A DNA stretch of 13,905 nucleotides from Thermoplasmata archaeon (lineage in GTDB: Archaea > Thermoplasmatota > Thermoplasmata > Thermoplasmatales > Thermoplasmataceae). Shown piece by piece: positions 1-7,109 of the stretch. The first letter of the stretch is position 1. The number at the start of each line of letters is the position of its first letter. The DNA lies in contig JAKAAK010000057.1 in NCBI GenBank assembly GCA_021797025.1, forward strand, positions 1 through 13,905, read 5' to 3'. The position numbers and the translations under genes are program-made. The notes under the pieces are model-generated. The model saw nothing but the letters and a program-made list of their open reading frames with translations, made no database searches and was not told the DNA's origin.

Positions 1-159
1 GAATCATCAACATCAGGCAAGTATCTCTCTAAGGAATTATTAAAATTAAACTATAAGATACATTTGATAAATCCTGCAAAGGTTCCTGAAATAGCAAACA
101 ATTATAAGAAGACTGACAGGGAGGATGTCACACTCTCATACTTGACGGAAATGGAATAA
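1..159 (+). pseudogene. IS110-family transposase fragment (DEDD domain)
   Basis: Frame 1 is open from the window edge to a TAA at 157-159. The 52 residues match the second half of the IS110/IS1111 DEDD (RuvC-like) catalytic domain: a Glu followed by a Thr-Ser-Gly-Lys-Tyr turn, then a strand ending in 'HLINPAKVPEIAN', then 'KKTDRED', which carries the domain's terminal Asp pair. In this family that part is followed by a long linker and the Tnp2 domain with its catalytic serine. Here the frame stops about twelve residues later, and the DNA becomes the reading frame of a peptidase. The gene is therefore truncated at its 3' side; its 5' side lies outside the window. Similarity becomes uncertain after the last Asp (about 126), since the following residues match the family only if one codon is missing. 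The family assignment is strong; the exact breakpoint is not. Confidence 0.78.
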
Positions 160-1205
160 TAAGTACCGGAGATGATAAATTCAGTATTGATGAGCCAGTG
201 CAGGATGCTGTAATGATAAAAGACGGCTTTCTTGTAGTTTGTATGAGGGACGCAAAGTCAATACCTGTTCTTTACAGCAATCATGGGATGAAACTAAGGG
301 AATTTAAATTTGATTCTCCACGGGGCCTGATATCCATGGACTCGGATGGAGATAACGCCTTACTCATAATGAGTAGTTTCGGCACACCCTATGAAATTTT
401 TAGATATGAAAATCAGGATCTGGAAAGAATAAAATCAAATCCTGTTTCTGAGTTCAATACTGAGGAGGATTTTATTTCCATGGATAGTTATAAGGTACAC
501 TATTTCTTTCTGAGTTCAGGGAAGAAAACATACAATACACTGGTATATGGCTATGGAGGATTCAATATATCATTGATTCCTGCCTACAACAGTCTGTTCG
601 CCTATCTTTTAGATCACGGTGTCAATGTGGTCATATGCAATCTTCCAGGAGGCGGAGAGTATGGAGAAAAATGGCACAAACTTGGAATGGGTAAAAATAA
701 AATCAGTGTTTTTGCATCCTTTCAGAAAATTATTAAAAAATTCCATGATTCAGGACATAAAATTATCTGCTATGGGGTAAGCAACGGGGGACTGCTCTCC
801 TCATATACCCTAACCACCACACCGGAACTGCTTGATGGGGCAATAATTGGAAATCCGGTAATTGACATGATGAAATTTCATAAGTTATTAGCAGGACAGT
901 ACTGGACCAGCGAATATGGAAATCCAGATAATATGGATGATGCAATTTTCCTTAAGGAGTACTCTCCCATGGAGAAGGTAAAGAACATAAAATACCCGCC
1001 CACATTCATTTATTCAAGGCTGGAAGATGATAGGGTGCATCCATACCATGCACTGGCATTTTATAATAAATTGAAGGAAACGGTAAGCAGTGCATATCTT
1101 ATGATGGGAAACGGAGGGCATCTCGGGGCAAATATGGATGATATGACTTCAGAGATGTCCTATATAGCATCATTTATACAGTATATGTTTTCAGGTTCTA
1201 AATAA
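126..1205 (+). pseudogene. Prolyl oligopeptidase (S9A), 5'-truncated but with intact catalytic domain
   Basis: This is the C-terminal half of an S9 serine peptidase, which cleaves short peptides after proline in the cytosol. The frame is closed by a TGA at 114-116 and overlaps the transposase fragment. The first usable starts are GTG 198 or ATG 213. Numbered from GTG 198, the catalytic Ser is S195 in 'GVSNGGLL', the Asp is D277 in 'EDDRVHP' and the His is H308 in 'NGGHLGAN'. The 'YGYGGFNIS' strand and the 'LPGGGEYGEKWH' loop are also typical. About 85 residues of the last propeller blades precede the hydrolase domain, whereas complete family members are roughly 600-700 residues. Most of the propeller, which gates the active site, is missing. 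A promoter or start in the transposase remnant could still express an isolated hydrolase domain, but a dead remnant is more likely. An assembly join is also possible. Confidence 0.82.
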
Positions 1206-1226
1206 ACTATATTGACAGTAAGAAAA

Positions 1227-1233
1227 ATTTAAG
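1227..1233 (+). promoter_or_regulatory. TATA-like box for the AIM24 gene
   Basis: ATTTAAG lies 23-29 bases before ATG 1256, after an A-rich stretch that could serve as the BRE. Archaeal transcription starts about 25 bases downstream of the TATA centre, so the mRNA would begin at or next to the ATG (leaderless). Confidence 0.5.
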
Positions 1234-1255
1234 TGTATATCCTCTTTACTAGTTT

Positions 1256-1915
1256 ATGGTAAAATATGAAATTAGAGGCGGAGATGTCCAGTATTTGCAT
1301 ACAACACTGGAGGCAAATGAGTCAGCACTTGTTGAACCAGGACACCTGATTTATAAAACTCCTGATGTACGGCTTGATACCAGGGCAGGCGGGTTAAGAG
1401 GAGCTTTATCACACATGCTGGCAGGGTCTGCTGTATTCCTGCTGAAGCTCGATGGCCCGGGAAATTTTGGATCAGCGGGTTTTCTTCCTGGAAAGGTTTT
1501 CGAGGTTAAGCTCAACAACAGTTCAATATTTGCTGAATTCAACGCCTTTCTATGCATGGATTCCACTATAGAATATTCATCCAAATTTGCAGGCTTATGG
1601 CAGGGCGTTTTTGGAGGAGAGGGCATATTCCTAGAGCAATTTACCGGTACCGGATCCGTGATGCTTCATGGACATGGGCAGGTAATAGAATATGAGCTGA
1701 AAGAGGGAGAGGGCATACAGGCTGAATTAAGCCATGTACTGGCATTTGAAAGCTCAGTATCATATAATGTTGCAAGAATCGGTGGAATCAAAACCATGAT
1801 ACTTGGAGGTATGGAGGGAGAAGGATTCTTCTTTGCTGATATGAGAGGTCCTGGAAAGGTCTGGCTGCATTCCATATCACTTATGGAATTGTCTGCTAAG
1901 CTTATAAGGAGATAA
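1256..1915 (+). CDS. AIM24 / TIGR00266 family protein
   Basis: This 219-residue protein belongs to the AIM24 (DUF124, TIGR00266) family, widespread in bacteria and archaea and represented in yeast mitochondria by Aim24. Family members form a compact beta-sandwich; the biochemical role is not established. The signs are repeated short glycine-rich beta strands: 'ALVEPGHLIYKTPDVRLDT' near residue 25, 'GPGNFGSAGFLPGKVF' near 70, 'GTGSVMLHGHGQV' near 130, and the closing 'MRGPGKVWLHS' typical of the C-terminus. There is no signal peptide or membrane helix, so it is probably cytosolic. The length is normal for the family. ATG 1256 is the only start that fits the promoter spacing; there is no leader for a ribosome-binding site. 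It is separated from both neighbours by promoters and appears monocistronic. The family call is firm; the function is unknown. Confidence 0.88.
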   Translation: MVKYEIRGGDVQYLHTTLEANESALVEPGHLIYKTPDVRLDTRAGGLRGALSHMLAGSAVFLLKLDGPGNFGSAGFLPGKVFEVKLNNSSIFAEFNAFLCMDSTIEYSSKFAGLWQGVFGGEGIFLEQFTGTGSVMLHGHGQVIEYELKEGEGIQAELSHVLAFESSVSYNVARIGGIKTMILGGMEGEGFFFADMRGPGKVWLHSISLMELSAKLIRR

Positions 1916-2004
1916 TTTTCCTTAATTCTGAAATAAATAGAATTTATATTTATTTACTAACATTATTATACTTATAGGTATTACATTTTCATGGCAAAAA
2001 AGAG

Positions 2005-2142
2005 ATGTATCCAATAGAGAGAAAGATGGATGAGGATGATCTGAAAAGCAGGATTAAGGATAGCTTTGAGAAACTCTCATGCAGCCTGACATTTGCAAAA
2101 AGCTGGATTCCGAGATTCATGAATAAAAGTATAAAAATATAG
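2005..2142 (+). CDS. Possible small hypothetical protein (45 aa)
   Basis: An ATG at 2005 (or an in-frame ATG at 2026) opens a 45-codon frame ending in TAG at 2140-2142. The product is mixed-charge and looks helical: an acidic 'MDEDDLKSRIKDSFEKLS' stretch, then a segment with two hydrophobic patches around a single Trp. A TATA-like box at 1943-1952 would give a leader of about 30 bases, unlike the leaderless genes around it, and no clear ribosome-binding site precedes the ATG. A competing ATG at 1991 in another frame codes only eight residues. I do not recognise the protein. It may be a real small gene, the remnant of a larger one, or chance. Confidence 0.3.
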   Translation: MYPIERKMDEDDLKSRIKDSFEKLSCSLTFAKSWIPRFMNKSIKI

Positions 2143-2170
2143 GTAATAAACTATAGTTCTTAAAAAAATC

Positions 2171-2178
2171 TTTAAATA
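2171..2178 (+). promoter_or_regulatory. TATA box for the acylase operon
   Basis: TTTAAATA sits 21-28 bases before ATG 2199 and follows an A-rich BRE-like stretch. This fits a leaderless transcript starting at the ATG. Confidence 0.6.
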
Positions 2179-2198
2179 AAAATATAAGTTACATTTAT

Positions 2199-4700
2199 AT
2201 GAAAATCTTTTCCTCAAGGAAACGGTTTATTGCTGGAATAATTGTCCTTATAATGATATTTTCAGTAATATCTATTTCAATAGGTCCCCTGCCACCAGTA
2301 GATAAGCTTCTGAATCCGAATTCAGGTATTTACTCAGTTTCACCACAATACAGGACCGGAGCAAGATATATAAATATCACGCAGGATGGCAGAACATCTG
2401 AGGTCATAACATTCCAGGAATCTGATGGTTTTATCGGAATCTATAGCCCCCATAACTGGTCGCTGTACTATGAACAGGGATATCTGGAAGCTAAATACAG
2501 GCTTGCACAGATGGTCTTTATCAAGAAGGAGGCACAGGGGAACCTTTCATCGCTGGTCGGTAAAAGTGAACTGCAATCTGATATATTCTCCAGAGAAATT
2601 ATGGACTGTCAGATAGCCAGTGAGGAGGTACATAATCTATCCCGATATTCATACACTTACATGGCCACCAGCAATTTTGTAGATGGCATAAACGCCTATA
2701 TTAATAACCTATCATACAAAAATACCCCACTGCTTTTCAAGCTGCTCAACTATAAACCAGGCGACTTTAACATAACAAATATATTCGCCATACAGCAGAC
2801 CTTCCTCTGGGAAAACAGTGCAGGTGGTTTTGACCCCTTATACTTCCAGTATGCATTGCAGCAAATCCCTGAAAATGTTATAAAGGCAATTTATCCAGCA
2901 TATCCAGCTGGAATCCAGAATCCTATTGTTCCATATCAGTGCAATCCCTCTGTATATAATGAAACAGGCGATATAAACAATCTAACACTTTACACACCAT
3001 CGGTAAATATACCGCTGAATCTTACGCAGGTATCAGATTCATCACCTGTCTCCCTGGCATTTCCATCATCGGACAGTTTCAGCAATGACTGGGCTGTTAA
3101 TGGCATTAAGACCGACAATGTTTCTGCGCTTCTTGCAAATGACCCGCATCTCACAACCAGTGTGCCTTCAATATGGATAGGCTTCCAGCTTGTATCTCCC
3201 GGTCAGAATGTTATAGGAGTTGTATTCCCGGGATTCCCCGGAATTATACTCGGGCATAATAATCACTTGGCCTGGGGAGCAACAAATGGACAGATACAGG
3301 AAACTTATTTTTATGCTGAAGAAACCTCACCATCCCATCCAGGAAGCTATTATTCAAATGGTAAATGGGTAAAATTTAAGACAATCAACGAAATAATACC
3401 GGTGAAAGGATCAAGTCCATATCATTTAAGGCTGGATATAGCTGATAATGGTGTTGTAATTGAAGACGATTCAGGCGTAAAGATTGCAATGGACTGGACC
3501 GGTTTAAACTCAAGCTATGAATTAACATTCTTCCTTCACATCGACAGGTCACACACTGTTAACCAGTTCAGGCAGAACCTTACAAAATATTTCAGGGTTG
3601 CAATACAGAACTGGGCGGTTGCCGACTCCAAGGGCAATATTGGGATATTTCCGTACGGAGAGTACCCGGTAATCAGCAATGGAGATCCCAGAGGTGTACT
3701 GAATGGAACAGGGCAATCAAACTGGGTGGGTTTTGTACCCTTAAGGGATGAGCCATACCTCTATGACCCTGCCAGGGGATTCGTATTCTCTGATAATCAG
3801 ATCACCGTATCACCGAACTATCCCTACTATATCGGATGGGATTATGAATCGGGATACCGTGCCGACGAGGCACACCTGCTTCTCAATACAACCTCAGGAA
3901 TTAATACAGCAAAAATGGAGAACATCCAGCTGACCATCCATGACTATACAACAAACATATTCCTGAAACCATTATTAAATTCCATAGAAGCTGATTATAG
4001 TGGTTCTGCACTGTACAGGGAACTGCAGCAATGGAATGGGAACATGACAGTGGATTCTACAGCTGCAACCGTATTCTATTTCTGGGAGCAGAATCTTGTA
4101 AATGATACCTTCCTGCCATACATGCACGCCTATGGCATTACATCAAAGGATGGCTTATTCAATGTCTCATTCTTCATAGGACCCGATTCAATGTACCACG
4201 GACCATTAATAGAGGACTTAGTGAACTGGACATTAAATGATCCTAACACATCCTACTTTGATAATCCCGTAAACGGCCAGGCAAGGGACTTTACATCCAT
4301 ATCCCTGGAGGCGTACAATCAGACACTGGCAAAGCTTATCCATAGGTATGGAAGCAATACTAATAACTGGCACTGGGGAGATATCCACAAAAGGTATCTT
4401 TCTAGCTTCTTTGGGGTGAAGCCCCTGAACACAAAAACAGTACCGGCTGCAGGTGATGGCAATACAATAAACGCAGCATATGGCATGGTCTCAGACTTTG
4501 GTCCATCATGGAGGCTTGTTGTTAATCTATCACATCCGGAATCTTCTATGGGAATATACCCGGGAGGAATATCAGAAAATCCGCTGAGCAATTACTACTC
4601 AAATAACTTCATACCTTGGAACAAGGGGGTATACTACAGACTGATTCCTGAAAACATGCCAAAAGAATTCTACTACGGGTACGGTGGTTCAAATGAATAA
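2199..4700 (+). CDS. Penicillin acylase family protein (secreted Ntn hydrolase)
   Basis: This 833-residue protein belongs to the penicillin G acylase/AHL acylase family of N-terminal nucleophile hydrolases, which cut amide bonds of acylated substrates. Residues 1-29 form a basic N-terminus plus hydrophobic segment, a signal peptide or anchor, so it should act outside the membrane. The precursor should self-cleave before S295 in 'FSNDWAVNG', giving an alpha part of up to 294 residues and a beta chain of 539. After the nucleophile come the expected blocks: 'LLANDPHL', 'FPGFPGIILGHNNHLAWGAT' (residues 345-365), 'ADSKGNIG', 'FSDNQ' (the usual AN/oxyanion Asn block), 'GYRADEAHLLL' and 'WHWGDIHKR' near the end. 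Asn-X-Ser/Thr sites are frequent in the exported part, as expected for a glycosylated archaeal surface protein. ATG 2199 is set by the TATA spacing. The true substrate cannot be read from the sequence; antibiotic, lactone or peptide amides are all possible. Confidence 0.92.
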   Translation: MKIFSSRKRFIAGIIVLIMIFSVISISIGPLPPVDKLLNPNSGIYSVSPQYRTGARYINITQDGRTSEVITFQESDGFIGIYSPHNWSLYYEQGYLEAKYRLAQMVFIKKEAQGNLSSLVGKSELQSDIFSREIMDCQIASEEVHNLSRYSYTYMATSNFVDGINAYINNLSYKNTPLLFKLLNYKPGDFNITNIFAIQQTFLWENSAGGFDPLYFQYALQQIPENVIKAIYPAYPAGIQNPIVPYQCNPSVYNETGDINNLTLYTPSVNIPLNLTQVSDSSPVSLAFPSSDSFSNDWAVNGIKTDNVSALLANDPHLTTSVPSIWIGFQLVSPGQNVIGVVFPGFPGIILGHNNHLAWGATNGQIQETYFYAEETSPSHPGSYYSNGKWVKFKTINEIIPVKGSSPYHLRLDIADNGVVIEDDSGVKIAMDWTGLNSSYELTFFLHIDRSHTVNQFRQNLTKYFRVAIQNWAVADSKGNIGIFPYGEYPVISNGDPRGVLNGTGQSNWVGFVPLRDEPYLYDPARGFVFSDNQITVSPNYPYYIGWDYESGYRADEAHLLLNTTSGINTAKMENIQLTIHDYTTNIFLKPLLNSIEADYSGSALYRELQQWNGNMTVDSTAATVFYFWEQNLVNDTFLPYMHAYGITSKDGLFNVSFFIGPDSMYHGPLIEDLVNWTLNDPNTSYFDNPVNGQARDFTSISLEAYNQTLAKLIHRYGSNTNNWHWGDIHKRYLSSFFGVKPLNTKTVPAAGDGNTINAAYGMVSDFGPSWRLVVNLSHPESSMGIYPGGISENPLSNYYSNNFIPWNKGVYYRLIPENMPKEFYYGYGGSNE

Positions 4701-5067
4701 TGGTTATAAAATATTATCTGGACTGGTAATAATTATAATTACCGGATTTCTCCTCAGCTATTACGGATACTGGTACTTGCAAGTTATACCAGCTATTGTA
4801 ACCGGATATTTCCTGTTAAGGAAATTATGGTATATACTTGCTGCAGGCATATTATCCATTGCCGGGCTATTCATATCCTTCATACCGTCATATGGCGTAA
4901 AAATGAAAGGTGCACTTTTATCAGCAGAAATATCCGGAATACCCTATTATTTACTAATATTACTGACACTGATAATTATGTTTATTATCACGGTGGGAGG
5001 CCTTATTTTGGGTTCGTCGTTTGTACTGCCACAGAAGCCATACATGAAGGGAAAACAGCCAAAATAG
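4693..5067 (+). CDS. Small four-helix membrane protein of unknown function
   Basis: This product is 124 residues from ATG 4693, or 127 from an in-frame GTG at 4684. I prefer the ATG because GGTGG at 4683-4687 is a plausible ribosome-binding site with normal spacing. The ATG overlaps the acylase stop by eight bases (ATGAATAA), which suggests coupled translation. The sequence is almost entirely hydrophobic, with segments at about 6-26, 28-44, 45-65 and 83-110 (the last long enough for one helix plus part of another). It has a short basic tail. There are no cysteines, histidine clusters or acidic pairs in the membrane parts, so it is not a MerT-like metal carrier despite lying upstream of the mercury genes. 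I do not recognise the family. Its context points to a role with the acylase, for example export, anchoring or immunity to its product, but that is inference. Confidence 0.72.
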   Translation: MNNGYKILSGLVIIIITGFLLSYYGYWYLQVIPAIVTGYFLLRKLWYILAAGILSIAGLFISFIPSYGVKMKGALLSAEISGIPYYLLILLTLIIMFIITVGGLILGSSFVLPQKPYMKGKQPK

Positions 5068-5134
5068 GTAGGTTTAATAATGATTTCACTTGCCATGATG
5101 AGAAATAAAACGAAATATTTAAATAAATAAAATT

Positions 5135-5152
5135 AAAAATTATGTAATTTTT
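5135..5152. repeat. Inverted repeat after the acylase operon
   Basis: AAAAATTA and TAATTTTT form perfect 8-base arms around a TG centre. The right arm ends in five T residues, so on the plus strand it could help end the acylase-operon transcript. The DNA around it is so AT-rich that chance is a real alternative. Confidence 0.3.
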
Positions 5153-5172
5153 CTTATTATCTGCCCGAAAAA

Positions 5173-5188
5173 GTAAACTTTTATTTAC
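5173..5188. promoter_or_regulatory. Possible operator upstream of the mercury operon
   Basis: GTAAA and TTTAC arms (5173-5177 and 5184-5188) are separated by six bases and end eight bases before the TATA-like box at 5197. That position would suit a DNA-binding regulator acting on the mer promoter. Archaeal mer operons studied in Sulfolobus are controlled by an ArsR-type MerR; no regulator gene is in this window, so the role is only suggested. Confidence 0.28.
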
Positions 5189-5196
5189 CTGTTATC

Positions 5197-5205
5197 TTTA
5201 ATATT
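5197..5205 (+). promoter_or_regulatory. TATA box for the mercury operon
   Basis: TTTAATATT lies 20-28 bases before ATG 5225, giving a leaderless mRNA for the first gene. An earlier AATATTTAAATA at about 5114-5125 could be a second promoter, but no gene starts at the right distance from it. Confidence 0.5.
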
Positions 5206-5224
5206 ATTATGCTATGTTATAACT

Positions 5225-5455
5225 ATGACAAAAACAATAGAATTGAAGGTGTTTGGAATGACCTGTGATGACTGTGTAAGGCATGTAACCAGTGGATTGA
5301 AGGATGCAAGCGGAGTTCAGGACGTTACCGTTTCCCTGAAAGATGGCATGGCTATAGTAAGGGCGAATGATGAGATAAACCCTGAGGAACTTCCCCGGCT
5401 TGATGTTTTCAAGGGGAATTACAGCGCACAGCTAAGGAGTGTTAGGGATGACTGA
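5225..5455 (+). CDS. Stand-alone heavy-metal-associated (HMA/MerP-like) protein
   Basis: This 76-residue HMA-fold protein binds soft metal ions through two cysteines. The metal site is 'GMTCDDC' (C14, C17), placed after the first beta strand as in MerP, the MerA N-terminal domain and CopZ. 'SGVQDVTVSLKDGMAIV' gives the following strands. The length is that of a single domain. There is no signal peptide, so unlike bacterial MerP it should stay in the cytosol. It overlaps merA by eight bases and probably hands Hg(II) to the reductase. In many MerA proteins this domain is fused to the enzyme; here it is a separate gene. A copper-chaperone role is the main alternative, but the coupling to merA makes mercury more likely. 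Confidence 0.85.
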   Translation: MTKTIELKVFGMTCDDCVRHVTSGLKDASGVQDVTVSLKDGMAIVRANDEINPEELPRLDVFKGNYSAQLRSVRDD

Positions 5456-6830
5456 TTACGATCTGGCAATAATAGGCTGGGGAGCTGCTGGTTTTGCAGC
5501 TGCAATAAAGGCCAGTGAGCTAACTTCCGGACAGATGCATATAGCGCTTATTGGAAAAGGCCCTCTTGGTGGTACATGCGTAAATGTTGGCTGTGTACCC
5601 TCTAAATTAATGATAGAGGCGTCAAAAACATACCATGAGTCTAACCGTAAAAAATACGATGGGATAACCGGAAATGCTTCCCTGGATTTCGGCAAATTCA
5701 TGGAATACCTGAATGCCTTTGTTGCCCAGGAAAGACAGGGTAAGTATGTTGATGTTATTGAGAATTATAAGAATGTTGAGTTAATGGAGGGAGAGGCAAG
5801 TTTTGTTAATGAGGATACTATAGAGGTAAATGGAACAAAAATAAAGGCAACAAATTTTATAATAGCTACAGGTTCCAAAACATTTGTTCCGGAAATATCC
5901 GGTCTGGATGATTATTACACAAGCGATAATATCTGGAATGCCAGAGAACTTCCTAAAAAGATAGCAATATTTGGTTCTGGTGAGGTTGCAATGGAGTTTG
6001 CATATGCCCTTTCCAACTTCGGTTCAGAGGTTCATGTATTCAACAGGCATAACAGGATTCTTAAAGGATTTGATGATGACATCACCAGCGAATTAATGAA
6101 GGCAATGAAGGAAAACGGCGTTTCATTCCATCTGGGCGTGAATTACCATGAGATAAAAACTGTAGATGGAAAGAAGGACATACTCACATGGACAGGAACG
6201 TTTACTGGCTTTGATGCCATTCTAATATCAACCGGGAGAATGCCCAATACTGCATCGTTGAATCTGCATGCTGCTGGCATATCAACGGAAAATGGAATTA
6301 TCACAGATAAGCATCTTAGAACAACAAATAAAAAAGTATATGCAGCAGGAGACTGCGTGAGGCAATCATTACAGCTGGAAACTCTGGCAGGAAAAGAGGG
6401 GGTAATTGCCGCTGAGAATATCCTTGGAGGTGAAAAAACTATAAACCTCAATGAGGTGCCGTGGGTTGTATTTACAGAACCTAATGTAGCATCCGTGGGT
6501 AAAACTGAAAAGGAGTTAATCACGACTAAAAAGACCTTTACTGTAAGGATTATAAACATTAGCAATGTTGTCAAGGCAAATATACTTCATTCCAACAATG
6601 GAATTGCAAAGATAATCGCAGATCAGGACGGCAAAATTCTCGGGGTGCAGGTAATTGCTCCATATGCCGCTGAATTTATAACAGAGGCTGTCCAGCTTGT
6701 GAAGCACGGGCTTACATATGAAGACCTGATTGACACAGTACATGTTTTCCCAACAGTGGCTGAATCCATAAAAATTGCAGGGCAGGCATTCATTAGAGAT
6801 GTTTCTAAAATGAGCTGCTGCATGGATTGA
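5448..6830 (+). CDS. merA: Mercuric reductase MerA (no fused HMA domain)
   Basis: This flavoprotein disulfide reductase would reduce Hg(II) to volatile Hg(0) with NAD(P)H in the cytosol. Numbered from ATG 5448 (460 residues): the FAD-binding 'GWGAAG' is near residue 10, the redox pair C44/C49 lies in 'GGTCVNVGCVPSK', the NAD(P)H-binding 'GSGEVAME' is near 175, and the second FAD motif 'VYAAGD' is near 300. The C-terminus ends in the vicinal cysteines C457-C458 ('MSCCMD') that separate MerA from lipoamide dehydrogenase and glutathione reductase. Y100 in 'QGKYVDV' matches the conserved Hg-binding tyrosine of the first domain. The second tyrosine, normally near the C-terminus, appears as F434 in 'HVFPTVAE'. 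AGGAG at 5435-5439 precedes the ATG by eight bases and supports it over GTG 5439. No merR, merT or merB is visible. Confidence 0.93.
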   Translation: MTDYDLAIIGWGAAGFAAAIKASELTSGQMHIALIGKGPLGGTCVNVGCVPSKLMIEASKTYHESNRKKYDGITGNASLDFGKFMEYLNAFVAQERQGKYVDVIENYKNVELMEGEASFVNEDTIEVNGTKIKATNFIIATGSKTFVPEISGLDDYYTSDNIWNARELPKKIAIFGSGEVAMEFAYALSNFGSEVHVFNRHNRILKGFDDDITSELMKAMKENGVSFHLGVNYHEIKTVDGKKDILTWTGTFTGFDAILISTGRMPNTASLNLHAAGISTENGIITDKHLRTTNKKVYAAGDCVRQSLQLETLAGKEGVIAAENILGGEKTINLNEVPWVVFTEPNVASVGKTEKELITTKKTFTVRIINISNVVKANILHSNNGIAKIIADQDGKILGVQVIAPYAAEFITEAVQLVKHGLTYEDLIDTVHVFPTVAESIKIAGQAFIRDVSKMSCCMD

Positions 6831-6858
6831 TATCCATTAAAAAGCCTTAATGTATATC

Positions 6859-6878
6859 CTTTTCTATTTTTTAATCCT
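6859..6878 (+). terminator. T-rich transcript end of the mercury operon
   Basis: A pyrimidine run with six consecutive T residues lies about 30 bases after the merA stop. T-runs are enough to stop archaeal RNA polymerase. There is no stem here; the GC hairpin at 6912-6925 could act as a backup. Confidence 0.35.
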
Positions 6879-7076
6879 GTTATGATAATGATACGTGTCT
6901 GTTAAGTTAATCCCGGTTTCACGGGTTTATAAATTATTTTTAAAGATTCTTCTTTATTATGAAAATAATAGAATTATCCGTTCAGAAACTACGTACAGGA
7001 ATATTGTTCAATACTGTTTAAGTATTTAGTTTCAGATCCTACATTTCTGGATAATCCCCCTTTGTGATTTAATAAA

Positions 7077-7085
7077 TATTATATT
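7077..7085 (+). promoter_or_regulatory. TATA-like box for the DUF2079 gene
   Basis: TATTATATT lies 25-33 bases before ATG 7110 in an AT-rich run. The spacing fits a start at or a few bases before the ATG. Confidence 0.4.
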
Positions 7086-7109
7086 CTAACTTTACTATAC
7101 TGTAACCAT

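Larger units (their letters stand above)
1916..2198. other. Intergenic region with two TATA-like boxes and one possible small ORF
   Basis: This is AT-rich DNA between the AIM24 and acylase genes. TTTATATTTA at 1943-1952 could start a transcript near 1975. TTTAAATA at 2171-2178 is the acylase promoter. A small ORF (2005-2142) lies between them. No hairpin or RNA gene was recognised. Confidence 0.5.
6831..7109. other. Intergenic region after merA
   Basis: These 279 bases hold no convincing gene. A T-rich stretch at 6859-6878 (CCTTTTCTATTTTTTAATCC) is a likely transcript end for the mer operon. CCCG/CGGG arms at 6912-6925 form a short GC hairpin followed by TTTAT. An ATG at 6959 after a TATA-like TTTATAAATTATTTTTAAA opens only 20 codons. 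The DUF2079 promoter is at the 3' end. Confidence 0.5.

Noticed and set aside
4319..4591. Long antisense open frames within the acylase, merA and glycosyltransferase genes
   Set aside because: They lie opposite well-supported genes, have no family features, and follow from the codon use of the real strand.
4693..5067. Four-helix protein as a MerT-like mercury importer because it precedes merA
   Set aside because: It contains no cysteine at all and is coupled to the acylase gene, while the mer genes have their own promoter.
6912..6925. CCCG/CGGG hairpin followed by TTTAT as an intrinsic terminator or small RNA
   Set aside because: The stem has only four base pairs and the T-run is short; kept only as part of the intergenic description.
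6959..7021. 20-codon ORF after a TATA-like stretch downstream of merA
   Set aside because: Too short, not recognised, no partner gene; in such AT-rich DNA an ATG at this distance from a TATA-like run is easily found by chance.
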